From NCBI RefSeq assembly GCF_014198605.1, contig NZ_JACIHU010000007.1: a stretch of 64,000 bases of DNA; one strand, written 5' to 3'. Origin of the DNA: Rhizobium etli_C (GTDB lineage: Bacteria; Pseudomonadota; Alphaproteobacteria; Rhizobiales; Rhizobiaceae). Both the position numbers and the translations under genes were made by a program. Positions within the stretch are counted from its first letter, which is position 1. Each line of letters opens with the position of its first letter. Of the stretch, positions 8,340 through 16,911 are shown piece after piece. The notes below the pieces were generated by a model, which made no database searches, was not told the origin of the DNA, and saw only the letters and a list, made by a program, of their open reading frames with translations.

Positions 8340-9584
8340 TCAGATGATCACGTGCTGGATAAGATCCTGCTCGCTGAAAATCAGGTTCGGCTTGTAGCCG
8401 AGTGCAACGAATTCGTCATGGCGCACAGCGTCGGCGATGAAAACCGCCGTGTGTTTCGCAAGGCCCATATCATGGCCCGCCGTCTCCTCGACGACATCGA
8501 CCCCCGCTGGCAGGCCGAGATCACGCAGCAATTCCTCGATGGAGCGTCGGTCAGCGATGCCGCTGAGCATCAGCCGACTGATGCCCTCGGTCGCCCCCAC
8601 CTGATAGGCAAGCGTCTGAATCGCCACCATTAGCGGGAGCGCGTTGCGGAAATGCATGACTTCGGGGTGATCGGGCATGCCGCCGATCGCCAGGCGCGTG
8701 TAGAGCTCATAGGCCTTGATGAAGTCTTTGCGTTGCGCCCAGAAACGGAACGCAACGGCCATGCGGTTGAGTGTAAAGACCTTGCAAAGTTCCTCGAACA
8801 CGACGCGGGCTTCGCGCGTTGTGGCGAGATTGCCGCGCTTGGAGCCGATATAGAGGAAATATTCGAGGCCGCCGCGGTATTTGTCCCACGAGGTCATGAC
8901 GTCGTCGTTGCCTGCCTGCTGGCGGTTCGGGGCGATCTTTGAGACGGCAACCGAGCGGTAGAAAGGCTGTTTCAGGAAGGCAACGGCGCCTTGGTCGAGG
9001 AAATGCGCAAGATAGGAGAAAGCCCAGAAGCAAAAATCGCGGGGAACCCAGGAGGAGCGCAGAGTCGAGGCGCGATAGATGCCGATCTCGGGGAAGATGT
9101 GGCGCTCGCAGATGAACTGAAATACCGCTGCAAAATTACGCTGCTGGAACTTGATGTTCTCGTCGATCGCATAGAATTGAGACAGGTCGCGATCGGCCAC
9201 TTCGTCGTAGAAATACCAGGGCGCATGGCAGGCGGCGACGTCGGGGTTGGCGTCCAGATAGGCCATTGCCGCTTCGACGCCGCTTGGCACCAGGAAATCG
9301 TCGTCGGCAAGATAAATCGAATATTCCCCGACGGCATGATGGAAGGCGCAAGCGAGGTTCGGGCCCGAGCCGCCGTTGACGGGGCGGCGATGGTAGTGGA
9401 TCGGCAGTCCCTTGGCGATGAATTCTTCGACGAGTTGGGTCGTATTGTCAGTTGAAGCGTTGTCAGAAACGACGATCTCGTAGGGAAAGCTGAAACTGTA
9501 TTTCTCGCAGTGCTCGAGCGCGCTTCGCAAATAGGCTTCGCGGTTGTAGGTCGGAATGCAGATGCTGAGTTTGATGCCGCTCAA
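8340..9584 (-). CDS. Glycosyltransferase family 2
   Basis: The 414-residue protein begins with the GT-A nucleotide-binding strand LSICIPTYNREAYL, followed by IVVSDNASTDNT and the metal-binding LADDDF (DxD). The last 180 residues are a helical tail without a recognised domain. It is cytoplasmic, with no membrane segment. It overlaps the RmlC-like gene by 4 bases (ATGA) and is followed by a 120-base gap before the aminotransferase gene, the longest gap in the operon. It is the only glycosyltransferase in the cluster, so it probably transfers the finished sugar. Confidence 0.9.
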   Translation of the reverse strand: MSGIKLSICIPTYNREAYLRSALEHCEKYSFSFPYEIVVSDNASTDNTTQLVEEFIAKGLPIHYHRRPVNGGSGPNLACAFHHAVGEYSIYLADDDFLVPSGVEAAMAYLDANPDVAACHAPWYFYDEVADRDLSQFYAIDENIKFQQRNFAAVFQFICERHIFPEIGIYRASTLRSSWVPRDFCFWAFSYLAHFLDQGAVAFLKQPFYRSVAVSKIAPNRQQAGNDDVMTSWDKYRGGLEYFLYIGSKRGNLATTREARVVFEELCKVFTLNRMAVAFRFWAQRKDFIKAYELYTRLAIGGMPDHPEVMHFRNALPLMVAIQTLAYQVGATEGISRLMLSGIADRRSIEELLRDLGLPAGVDVVEETAGHDMGLAKHTAVFIADAVRHDEFVALGYKPNLIFSEQDLIQHVII

Positions 9585-10123
9585 AGACTTTTCTCCTGGC
9601 TGTAGCTGTCAAGCGCGGCGTCGCGCTCGCTGATGACGCTCGGCGCGAAAGGCCAGGCGATGGCAAATGCGGGGTCGTCCCAGCGGACGCCACGGACAAG
9701 TTCCGGTACGTAGACTTCCGACATCTGGTAGAAGAGTTCGCAGTCATCCTCGAGCGTGAGGAAGCCATGTGCGCATCCGGCAGGTATGTAGAAGGCGTTG
9801 CGCCGGGCCGCATCGAGCTCCACAGCGGCCCAGGCAAGATAGCTCGGCGAATCCGGCCTCAGATCGAGTGCCACGTCGAATACCCTGCCGCGGATGGCGC
9901 GTACCAGTTTCACCTCCGGCCGCGGGTCGGCCTGGTAGTGCATGCCGCGCAGCGTCCCGCGCCTGTGGTTCTGCGAGGCGTTGCATTGCGGGTAGACCGG
10001 CACCAAACCTTGCGCCGCGAAGGTACGCGCGTCGAAGGTTCGTGCGAACATTCCGCGGTCGTCGGAGCGCGCATCGACTTCCACGGCAAAGGCGCCCGAA
10101 ACCGCGGTCCGAAGGAATTTCAT
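9581..10123 (-). CDS. RmlC-like nucleotide-4-keto-6-deoxysugar epimerase
   Basis: The 180-residue protein has the RmlC cupin signature: DDRGMFARTF near the N-terminus, LRGMHYQ with the catalytic base H62, K72 in VKLVRAIRG, IPAGCAHGF, and the aromatic YQMSEVY. Full RmlC enzymes epimerise C-3 and C-5 of dTDP-4-keto-6-deoxyglucose; relatives epimerise only one carbon. No dTDP-sugar genes (rmlA, rmlB, rmlD) are present, so the substrate is more likely the CDP-linked 4-keto sugar made by RfbF-RfbG. ATGA overlaps join it to the genes on both sides. Confidence 0.86.
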   Translation of the reverse strand: MKFLRTAVSGAFAVEVDARSDDRGMFARTFDARTFAAQGLVPVYPQCNASQNHRRGTLRGMHYQADPRPEVKLVRAIRGRVFDVALDLRPDSPSYLAWAAVELDAARRNAFYIPAGCAHGFLTLEDDCELFYQMSEVYVPELVRGVRWDDPAFAIAWPFAPSVISERDAALDSYSQEKSL

Positions 10124-11355
10124 CCGAGCACCGTCAGCTCAGGCACCGCGACGGCGAAACGGCCGCCCCAGCTGGCCACCTTGCTGTTGCCGGAAACAAC
10201 CTCGTTTTTGATGTTCCAGGGCAAGATCAGCACGTAGTCGGGCTTGGTCGCTTCCATTTTTTCGGGCGCATAGATCGGCAGCTTGCTGCCCGGCAGATAA
10301 TGCCCCTGCTTATGCGGATTGCGATCGACGACATAGTCGATGAGATCAGTGCCGACGCCGCAGAAATTCAGCAGCGTATTGCCCTTGGCGGCGGCGCCGT
10401 AGGCGGCCACGCTCTTGCCGGTCCGCTTGGCTTCGTTGAGGAAGGCGAGCAGCCCTTCCTTGATTGGCGCGACACGGCTTTGGAAGGCCTCGTAGGTTTC
10501 CGTCCTGTGGAAGCCAGCCGTTTTTTCGTCGGCCCGCACCTTGGCAAGACCAGGACCTGTGGCATGGGCGGTCGATGCCACCCGGCAGGCAAGGATGCGC
10601 AGGCTGCCGCCATGGGTCGGCAGCTCCTCGACGTCGAACACCTTCAGGCCGTGGGCGGCGAAGACCTTTTCGACAGCGAGCAGTGACAGATAGTAGAAAT
10701 GTTCGTGATAGACCGTGTCGAACTGGATGCTTTCCATCAGCCGCAGGAGATGCGGGAATTCGACGCTGACGACGCCGTCGGGCTTCAGAACCGCCGAAAG
10801 CCCGCCGACGAAGTCGTTGATATCGGGCACATGGGCAAGCACATTGTTGCCGATGACGATATCGGCGGCGTGACCGCGCGAAACGAGATCGGCGGCCGTC
10901 GCCTTGCCGAAGAAGCGGGCTTCCGTCGGCACGCCAATGCCGCGGGCGACTTCGGCGACGTTCTCGGCCGGTTCGATGCCGAGTACTGGCACGCCAGCCT
11001 CGACGAAATGTTTCAGCAGATAGCCGTCATTGCTCGCCACCTCGATGACCTGCGATGCTGCGCCGAGGCTGAAGCGCTCGCGGGCCATGATGGTGAACTG
11101 GCGCGCATGCTCCACCCAGCTGTCGCTGTAGGAGGAGAAATAGGCATAATGGCTGAAGATATCCTCCGGCGGAACGAAGGCATCGGCCTGAACCAGCCAG
11201 CATTCCGAGCACACGAAGGCGCGCAGCGGATAGGATGGTTCCGGTTGCGTGAGCTGCTCTGCCGTCAGATAGGCATTGGCGAGCGGCGTCGAGCCGAGAT
11301 CGACGAAACGATGCTTCAGCGGAGCTTCGCAAAACCGGCAATTATGCGCTGTCAT
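10120..11355 (-). CDS. Nucleotide-sugar C-methyltransferase (TylC3/NovU type)
   Basis: The 411-residue protein has the three-part layout of sugar C-methyltransferases. The N-terminal zinc part carries CRFC near residue 6 and CSEC near 49. The SAM core has VIEVASNDGYLLKHF and NNVLAHVPDI, and the active-site string YHEHFYYLS holds the glutamate/histidine pair used for deprotonation. A C-terminal Rossmann-like part (AAYGAAAKGNTLLNF) completes it. Known relatives add a methyl group next to the keto carbon of a 4-keto-6-deoxy sugar. Placed directly after rfbG with a 4-base overlap, it probably acts on CDP-4-keto-6-deoxyglucose, giving a branched sugar. Confidence 0.88.
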   Translation of the reverse strand: MTAHNCRFCEAPLKHRFVDLGSTPLANAYLTAEQLTQPEPSYPLRAFVCSECWLVQADAFVPPEDIFSHYAYFSSYSDSWVEHARQFTIMARERFSLGAASQVIEVASNDGYLLKHFVEAGVPVLGIEPAENVAEVARGIGVPTEARFFGKATAADLVSRGHAADIVIGNNVLAHVPDINDFVGGLSAVLKPDGVVSVEFPHLLRLMESIQFDTVYHEHFYYLSLLAVEKVFAAHGLKVFDVEELPTHGGSLRILACRVASTAHATGPGLAKVRADEKTAGFHRTETYEAFQSRVAPIKEGLLAFLNEAKRTGKSVAAYGAAAKGNTLLNFCGVGTDLIDYVVDRNPHKQGHYLPGSKLPIYAPEKMEATKPDYVLILPWNIKNEVVSGNSKVASWGGRFAVAVPELTVLG

Positions 11356-12416
11356 GATATGGCTTCCTCATAGGCCGTGATCTGACCGAGCGAGAAGGCG
11401 CGCATGTCTTCGCCCTCGCGGTTGGCCTGGTACCAAGCGGCAGTCCAGTCGATGGTCTGTTGCAGGCTGAGGCGTGGCCGCCAGCCGATGGTATCGAGCG
11501 CGAGCGCGGAGCTCAGGGTCAGCGCCGGCGCTTCGGGCAGATGTTTGCCTGGCGCAAGCCGCCACACGGCTTCGACCTTATGCGCGCGCCCGAGCGCTTC
11601 GGCAAGTTCGGAAACCGTGGCAAAGCTTTCGGGATGCGGGCCGAAATTCAAGGCATCGGGCAGCTTCCTGTCACCGCCAAGCGTCAGTGCTTCGGCGAAG
11701 GCGAGATAACCGCCCAATGGCTCCAGCACATGCTGCCAGGGACGGACCGCCTCGGGATAACGCAGCAGGATCGGCTGGTTGCTCTCGAAAGCACGAATGA
11801 AATCCGGGATCAGCCGATCCTTCGACCAGTCGCCGCCACCGATCACATTGCCGGCGCGCACTGTGGCGAGCTGGATGTCGCGCCCCTTGAAGAAACTGTC
11901 GCGGTAGCTCTGGCAGACGAGTTCCGTGCAGGCCTTGGAGTTGCTGTAGGGATCCTTGCCGCCGAGCGTATCGGTCTCGATGAAGGGTATGCCGCTGCCA
12001 TTGTTGGCATAGACCTTGTCGGAGGTGATGACCAGCACGGTTTTGACGGAGGGCGCTTGCCTGACCGCGTCGAGAACATTCGCCGTTCCCATGACATTGG
12101 TCGAGAAGGTCTCGGCCGGGTTCTCATAGGAGCGCCGCACCAGCGCCTGCGCCGCCATATGAATGACGATCTCCGGCTCGAAGCCTTGAAAGACGCCAAG
12201 AAGTGCGCCGGCATCACGGATATCGACGATATGGTGGCCGCGATTGTCCCAGGGCGCGAATTTCCGGTAGAGCGACGGTTCGGTCTCCGGCGCCAGCGAA
12301 ACCGCGGCGACATCGGCGCCGAGGCGCTCCAGCCAAAGGGAGAGCCAGGATCCCTTGAAGCCGGTATGTCCGGTCAGGAAGACCCGCCGACCTTTCCAGA
12401 AGTCCATCAGGCCCAT
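11352..12416 (-). CDS. rfbG: CDP-glucose 4,6-dehydratase
   Basis: An extended short-chain dehydrogenase with the NAD loop GHTGFKGSW at the N-terminus, SSAD-region equivalent VITSDKVYAN, and the catalytic pair in DPYSNSKACTE (Y-x-x-x-K). The sequence is closest to RfbG, which converts CDP-D-glucose to CDP-4-keto-6-deoxy-D-glucose. Three in-frame starts compete: GTG at 12425, ATG at 12416 and ATG at 12407. I chose 12416 because GGAAG lies a few bases before it; 12407 would make a TGATG joint with rfbF. The start choice changes only 3 to 6 residues. Confidence 0.93.
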   Translation of the reverse strand: MGLMDFWKGRRVFLTGHTGFKGSWLSLWLERLGADVAAVSLAPETEPSLYRKFAPWDNRGHHIVDIRDAGALLGVFQGFEPEIVIHMAAQALVRRSYENPAETFSTNVMGTANVLDAVRQAPSVKTVLVITSDKVYANNGSGIPFIETDTLGGKDPYSNSKACTELVCQSYRDSFFKGRDIQLATVRAGNVIGGGDWSKDRLIPDFIRAFESNQPILLRYPEAVRPWQHVLEPLGGYLAFAEALTLGGDRKLPDALNFGPHPESFATVSELAEALGRAHKVEAVWRLAPGKHLPEAPALTLSSALALDTIGWRPRLSLQQTIDWTAAWYQANREGEDMRAFSLGQITAYEEAIS

Positions 12417-13180
12417 AGCTTCCACGGCGCCTTTCCGGAATTCCAGAGTTCCTCCAGATGGGTGCGCTCGCGAAGCGTATCCATTGGCTGCCAGAAGCCG
12501 TCATGCTTGAAGGCGGCAAGCTGATTGTTGGTGGCGAGCCACTCCAGCGGTCCGGCTTCCCAGATCGTGTCGTCGCTCGGGATGAGATCGATCACCGAGG
12601 GGTCGAGAACGAAGAAGCCGCCGTTGATACGCTGGCCGTCGCCTCGCGGTTTCTCCACGAAGGAGGTGATGAACTGACCCTCGATATTCGTGGCGCCGTA
12701 ACGTCCGGGCGGGGTTACCGCGCACATCGTCGCCTTCAGGCCATGATCGCGATGGAAGGCGACTTCGGCCGCAATATCGATGTCGCCGACACCGTCGCCA
12801 TAAGTCATGCAGAAGGGTTCGCCTGGTGTGAGATGTTCGCGAATGCGCCCCAGACGGCCGCCGGTCATCGAATGCATGCCGGTATCGACCACGGTCACGC
12901 GCCAATCCGGTCGTTTGCCGCCGTGATAGTTGATGCTGTTGGCCCCGAGGTCGACGGTGATGTCGCTGTGATGCAGAACAAGGTTTACGAAGTATTCCTT
13001 GATCATGTAGCCCTTGTAGCCGGCGCAGATGATGAAGTCGTTGAGGCCGTGGTGGGCATAGATGTTCATGATATGCCAGAGGATTGGCATGCCGCCGATT
13101 TCGACCAGTGGCTTGGGCCGCACGCTGGTCTCTTCGGCAAGACGCGAGCCAAGGCCACCGGCGAGAATTACAACTTTCAT
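12407..13180 (-). CDS. rfbF: Glucose-1-phosphate cytidylyltransferase
   Basis: The 257-residue protein has the nucleotidyltransferase start VVILAGGLGSRLAEET followed by RPKPLVEIGGMPILWH, and the acidic metal site in CMTYGDGVGDIDI. The EET and PLVEIGG pattern is that of CTP-dependent RfbF and not of dTTP or UTP enzymes. It makes CDP-glucose for RfbG, the next gene. As the first gene of the operon it probably lies behind the promoter in the 352-base region upstream. Known RfbF proteins are of almost identical length. Confidence 0.95.
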   Translation of the reverse strand: MKVVILAGGLGSRLAEETSVRPKPLVEIGGMPILWHIMNIYAHHGLNDFIICAGYKGYMIKEYFVNLVLHHSDITVDLGANSINYHGGKRPDWRVTVVDTGMHSMTGGRLGRIREHLTPGEPFCMTYGDGVGDIDIAAEVAFHRDHGLKATMCAVTPPGRYGATNIEGQFITSFVEKPRGDGQRINGGFFVLDPSVIDLIPSDDTIWEAGPLEWLATNNQLAAFKHDGFWQPMDTLRERTHLEELWNSGKAPWKLWA

Positions 13181-13532
13181 CCCAGGTGAACTCCAGAGTG
13201 TCCAGCAATCGGCTTCCCGCGGGAGTTCGCTGAGACCCCGACAGGCGGGATGTCTCTCCTCGGGCGGAACGGCCGGATGTTTATCCTTCCCTCGGTATCC
13301 GATTTCGTTCTTGTGCGAGGCTTGCGAGAGGATGGGACGGGGAAGCGGCGCGCTTTTACAAGCTTATGCGTTGAGCATGGAACAGCTGAGCTTGATCGCA
13401 GCGGTTACGCTCTTCGTTGCCGAGGCCGTCAAAAGAAGAAAACCGTTCCGTCCGGCAACGATGCCGCTTTCGCCTTGCGCGGCATGCTAATTGCATTATT
13501 ACTAATATTCTAATCCGTGGGGAGAAAGTGCC
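13181..13532. other. Intergenic region between divergent rfbF and DUF982 genes
   Basis: No convincing gene lies here. The reading frames through it lack a ribosome site or family similarity. It must hold the promoter of the eleven-gene sugar operon (leftward) and that of the DUF982 gene (rightward). The last 45 bases are AT-rich before a GGGGAG ribosome site for the DUF982 gene. I could not settle a -35/-10 pair for the sugar operon. Confidence 0.6.
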
Positions 13533-13829
13533 ATGCAATGGAACACATCGGTGGATTTTGCGCCTCTCGTTCTCTTTATTGGAGGCCGGGGAAAGTACAA
13601 GATCGTCCGGACACTCCGAGACGCAGCCGAGGTTCTGATGATCGAATGGCCGCTTGACGACGGAGAGGAATACGTCGCGGCTGTGAAGGCTTGCGCCGAT
13701 GCCATCACCGGGCAGGCCGGAATGGACGAACTCAGGGATTTGCTTCTGAGCGCTGCCAGAGAAGCCGGTATCGTGGTTTTGTCGGTGATTGCCGACGGCG
13801 GGAAGACGGCGCCGCACATGGCGGCGTGA
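13533..13829 (+). CDS. DUF982 domain protein
   Basis: The 98-residue protein fits DUF982, a small family largely confined to rhizobia and often multi-copy. The visible marks are FAPLVLFIGGRGKYKIVRTL at the start, a conserved tryptophan-proline-leucine stretch, and a C-terminal helix (MDELRDLLLSAAREAGI). No catalytic residues are known. GGGGAG lies 8 bases before the ATG. It is transcribed away from the sugar operon; an 8-bp stem without a T-run follows the gene near 13859-13882. Confidence 0.8.
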   Translation: MQWNTSVDFAPLVLFIGGRGKYKIVRTLRDAAEVLMIEWPLDDGEEYVAAVKACADAITGQAGMDELRDLLLSAAREAGIVVLSVIADGGKTAPHMAA

Positions 13830-13977
13830 AGGCAGGGAATAACGCCATCATAGGCTGCGCTGGTTCGGCTTCCAGAACCAGCATCCATGAAACCAGCCAT
13901 GCAATAAGCGCATCGTCAACAATGCGCAATTTTGGAAGGTTTGATTATCTGATCTAGGTAGCGATCAAGATTGGAAA

Positions 13978-14062
13978 TGGTGCCCAGAAGAGGACTCGAA
14001 CCTCCACGCCTCGCGGCACAGGTACCTGAAACCTGCGCGTCTACCAATTCCGCCATCTGGGC
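13978..14062 (-). tRNA. tRNA-Leu (anticodon CAG)
   Basis: The minus strand folds as an 85-base class II tRNA. The acceptor stem GCCCAGA pairs with TCTGGGC, the D-arm GCGGAATTGGTAGAC is typical of leucine tRNA, and the anticodon stem CAGGT/ACCTG encloses TTCAGGT with anticodon CAG at the middle. A long variable arm and the T-loop GGTTCGAGTCC follow. The 3' CCA is encoded in the DNA. It reads CUG, the main leucine codon of GC-rich rhizobia. Confidence 0.95.
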
Positions 14063-14073
14063 GACGGAGAGCG

Positions 14074-14101
14074 ATGTAAGGGGGTGGCTCGTGACTGTCA
14101 A
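14074..14101 (-). promoter_or_regulatory. Sigma-70-type promoter of the tRNA-Leu gene
   Basis: On the minus strand a perfect -35 TTGACA (14096-14101) is followed after 16 bases by TTACAT (14074-14079), whose end is 11 bases from the tRNA 5' end. Spacing and position suit a housekeeping-sigma promoter for a stable RNA. Confidence 0.7.
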
Positions 14102-14230
14102 CTGGGTTTTTGAAGTTTTCCTGACAGTCGGCAAAAAACTGCCGATCACATGCGGGAGAGCCGCCGGAGGATGGGCATAGCGCTTCGCTCGCGACGCCCT
14201 ATATGGAGGGAGTATCGAAAGGAATGCCTC

Positions 14231-14641
14231 ATGGCTGCTGCCCGCACGCTTCTGTTCGCCGGTTTTCTCGCCGTTTTCGCGCCTGCCATAGCCAGCGCTG
14301 ATTCGCCGAAGCCGGGTCTTGGGTCGCTCAATACGGGGTCGACGCTCTGCGATTTCCGCGGCTGCTTCGGTTTTGGGCCGCAGCAATGGCATCGGCCCGC
14401 CTATGTCCAACCGAATTACCGTCCGCGTGGCGCCGGGCCGACCTATTATCTGCCGGGTGCGGCCGGGCGGCCGCAGCTGACCTATGATCCGCCGCCGGTG
14501 AGCCGCGCACAGCCGGCGGCGCGCGATATGAACAAGCATATCGCCTGGTGCACCAACGAATACCGCTCCTACAATCCGCGGACGGATCACTTCCTCACCT
14601 ATGAGGGCGTCTATCGGGTCTGCCGTTCGCCCTATCGCTGA
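14231..14641 (+). CDS. BA14K-family exported protein
   Basis: The start at 14231 is preceded by AAGGA and begins a signal peptide (hydrophobic 6-21, cleavage near SA-DS at 23/24), giving 136 residues. The C-terminal part HIAWCTNEYRSYNPRTDHFL plus the following YEGVYRVCRSPY is the BA14K signature, with two cysteines that probably pair. BA14K proteins are Rhizobiales cell-envelope proteins, first known as a Brucella immunoreactive antigen with lectin-like activity. The middle is proline- and tyrosine-rich. It stands alone, divergent from the tRNA and convergent with the next gene. Confidence 0.85.
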   Translation: MAAARTLLFAGFLAVFAPAIASADSPKPGLGSLNTGSTLCDFRGCFGFGPQQWHRPAYVQPNYRPRGAGPTYYLPGAAGRPQLTYDPPPVSRAQPAARDMNKHIAWCTNEYRSYNPRTDHFLTYEGVYRVCRSPYR

Positions 14642-14643
14642 GA

Positions 14644-14937
14644 TCAGCTCTCGAGCGAGGCGCGGTCGACATGGCCGAGATCGCGGCCGGGCTCGACGAT
14701 GTCGCGAACCCGCTGCTTCAGCTCTTTCGGCCCGGGAAAACCGCCGTCGCGCTTGCGCTCCCAGATGAGGTCGCCATTGACGCGGATTTCGAAATTGCCG
14801 CCGGTGCCGGGGATCAGCGCTACCTCGCCGAGGCTGTCGGAAAAGGTGTGCAGCAGCTCCTGCGCCATCCAGGCGGAGCGCAGCAGCCAATTGCACTGGG
14901 TGCAGTAGAGAATCGAGACGCGGGCTTTTTCGGTCAT
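14644..14937 (-). CDS. SelT/SelW/SelH (Rdx)-family protein
   Basis: The 97-residue protein has the thioredoxin-like Rdx fold of selenoprotein W relatives. A CxxC site near the N-terminus (YCTQCNWLLRSAWMAQEL) comes before VALIPGTGGNFEIRVNGDLI and the C-terminal PGPKELKQRVRDIVEPG. The first cysteine takes the place of selenocysteine of animal homologues. A cytoplasmic thiol-redox function is likely but the bacterial substrate is unknown. Start at 14937 is preceded by GAAAGGA; an upstream frame to 15045 has no ribosome site. Confidence 0.87.
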   Translation of the reverse strand: MTEKARVSILYCTQCNWLLRSAWMAQELLHTFSDSLGEVALIPGTGGNFEIRVNGDLIWERKRDGGFPGPKELKQRVRDIVEPGRDLGHVDRASLES

Positions 14938-15065
14938 GGCGATTTCCTTTCGTTCCGGCAGGTTTAAGCCTTGCCGCCTGCGTGCGCAATCGGCCTTGCA
15001 CAAGCGTCTTGCGCGCCCCATCCGGGCATGATCTCCTCCCGTCATCGGCCAGATCGGGAAAAGCC

Positions 15066-15803
15066 ATGCGAGTCGCAGTCGTCGAAAATATGAGGAATAC
15101 CGGGCTCGGCGCGCTTGCCAGAGCGCTCGAGGAGGCGAGAGCGGAGATCGAGTGGTTCCGCGTGTGGCGGGACGGCAATCTGCCGCAAGATATATCCAGC
15201 CATGACGCGCTCGTCGTTCTCGGCGGCGAACAGAGCGCGCTGGATGACGAGACGCACCCCTATCTGCCGGAACTCGTGCGGCTAACGCGCCGCTTCGGCG
15301 ATGCCGGCAAAGCCGTGCTCGGCATCTGCCTCGGCAGCCAAATCCTCGCTCGCGCCTATGGCGCCGACAATCTGCTGGGTGCCGCTCCTGAATTCGGCTG
15401 GCACAGCATTGGCGTCACGGGTGAAGGCCGGTCCGATCCGCTGCTGTCCGATGTGGGGGGCGAATTCACCATCTTTCAATGGCACGCCGACACATTTTCC
15501 CTGCCCGAAGGTGCGGTGTGCCTTGCGACGAGCCCCGTCGCCGAGAACCAGGCCTTCCGCATCGGCCGCGCCGTTTACGGCACGCAGTTTCACTTCGAGG
15601 CCAACACTGAGGTCGTCAGGCAGTGGAAAGGCGAATTCCCCGGCACGATCGAGCGTATCGCTCCCGGCTGGCTGGAGAATTATGACGAATTGGCAGCGCG
15701 CCATGGTGGTGCCGCCGATGCCGCAGGCCTTGCCATAGCGCGCGCTTGGGTCAGCCTCATCGAGCGGCAAGAGGCCGGACTGCTGTCGCAGGCGACCGCG
15801 TGA
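15066..15803 (+). CDS. Class I glutamine amidotransferase-like protein (type 1 GATase)
   Basis: The 245-residue protein is a stand-alone type 1 GATase domain. It shows the oxyanion strand LVVLGGEQS, the nucleophile elbow VLGICLGSQILA with the cysteine, and QFHFEANTEV carrying the histidine and glutamate of the triad. Relatives resemble the amidotransferase half of GMP synthase but have no synthetase partner nearby, so the substrate could be a gamma-glutamyl compound. Start at 15066 (RVAVVEN follows) fits the family. The next gene begins 11 bases after its stop. Confidence 0.84.
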   Translation: MRVAVVENMRNTGLGALARALEEARAEIEWFRVWRDGNLPQDISSHDALVVLGGEQSALDDETHPYLPELVRLTRRFGDAGKAVLGICLGSQILARAYGADNLLGAAPEFGWHSIGVTGEGRSDPLLSDVGGEFTIFQWHADTFSLPEGAVCLATSPVAENQAFRIGRAVYGTQFHFEANTEVVRQWKGEFPGTIERIAPGWLENYDELAARHGGAADAAGLAIARAWVSLIERQEAGLLSQATA

Positions 15804-15814
15804 GGAACGAGACG

Positions 15815-16372
15815 ATGCCAGTCAGCGAACGCGAAAAGATGGCGGCCGGGGAATGGTATTGCTGCCTCGACGATGAACTCGATCGCCTGCGCCAGCAGGC
15901 GCGCGCGGCCGTCCACGCCCACAACACCTTGCCGCCCGACGAGCGCGGCGCCGCAGCGCCTGCCTTGAGGGCGCTCTTTGCGCAGGCCGCGCCCGATATC
16001 TTCATCGAAGCGCCGTTTCACTGCTCTTACGGTATCAACATCGTTCTCGGCGAGCGCATCTATGTCAATGCCGGCTGCACTATTCTCGATTCCGGCCGGG
16101 TGACGATTGGCGATCGCAGCATGTTCGGTCCGGGCGTACAGATTTATTGCGCCGAACATCACAGGGATCTTCCCCTCCGCGGCGCGGGCATCGAGATCGC
16201 CCGGCCGGTCACGATCGGCAGCGACGTCTGGATCGGCGGCGGTGTCATCATCCTCGGCGGCGTGGCGATTGGCGATGGCGCGATCGTCGGCGCCGGCGCG
16301 GTCGTGACGAAGGATGTGCCGGCGGGCGCAACCGTGGTCGGCAATCCCGCGCGCCCGATAAGCCATCTCTGA
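15815..16372 (+). CDS. Sugar O-acetyltransferase (maltose/NodL-type hexapeptide repeat)
   Basis: The 185-residue protein has the maltose acetyltransferase N-domain (SEREKMAAGEWYCCLDDEL), then left-handed beta-helix hexapeptide repeats from about residue 65. The catalytic histidine lies in IYCAEHHRDLPLR, and the C-terminal coils IGSDVWIGGGVIILGGV and VVGNPARPI follow. Family members acetylate maltose, galactosides or, as NodL, chitooligosaccharides. GAGGAACGAG precedes the ATG. It follows the GATase gene closely and is probably cotranscribed, though no functional link is evident. Confidence 0.88.
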   Translation: MPVSEREKMAAGEWYCCLDDELDRLRQQARAAVHAHNTLPPDERGAAAPALRALFAQAAPDIFIEAPFHCSYGINIVLGERIYVNAGCTILDSGRVTIGDRSMFGPGVQIYCAEHHRDLPLRGAGIEIARPVTIGSDVWIGGGVIILGGVAIGDGAIVGAGAVVTKDVPAGATVVGNPARPISHL

Positions 16373-16442
16373 GATTGCTGGCGGCGGGCTCCCTCGACAG
16401 TGGCGCCGGCTCCGCTAGATCAGGTGGCGGAAGGGGAGACTT

Positions 16443-16898
16443 ATGATGACAGCAAAGAACCTACCGATGGAAGGCGGCTGCCGCTGCGGCCGGGTGCGGT
16501 TGAAGATCAGCGCGCCGCCGCTGCTGACCATGGCCTGCCATTGCACGGGCTGCCAGAGGATGACCGCGAGCGCCTATTCGCTGAGTGCCGCCATCCCCAG
16601 CGAGGGTTTCGAGGTAACGAAGGGCGAGCCCGTCATCGGCGGCCTGCACGGCACGACGAAACACTACTTCTGCCCGCATTGCATGAGCTGGATGTTCACC
16701 CGCCCAGAAGGCATGGACTGGTTCGTCAATCTGCGCGTCACCATGCTCGATGACCCCAGCTGGTTCACGCCTTTTATCGAAACATGGACGAGCGAGAAGC
16801 TGGCCTTTGCCGAGACCGGCGCGGTGCACAGCTACGCGGCACTGCCGGAGATGGCGGCCTATGAGGGGTTGGTCAAGGAGTATATGGCGCGATCGTAG
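16443..16898 (+). CDS. GFA-family (CENP-V/GFA domain) zinc protein
   Basis: The 151-residue protein has the GFA pattern: GGCRCGRVRL, then CHCTGCQRMT, then the second zinc pair FCPHCMSWMF. The family is named after glutathione-dependent formaldehyde-activating enzyme, but most members have no proven activity. The protein is cytoplasmic and single-domain. GGGGAG lies 8 bases upstream of the ATG. Confidence 0.85.
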   Translation: MMTAKNLPMEGGCRCGRVRLKISAPPLLTMACHCTGCQRMTASAYSLSAAIPSEGFEVTKGEPVIGGLHGTTKHYFCPHCMSWMFTRPEGMDWFVNLRVTMLDDPSWFTPFIETWTSEKLAFAETGAVHSYAALPEMAAYEGLVKEYMARS

Positions 16899-16911
16899 AA
16901 ACCAATCCGGG

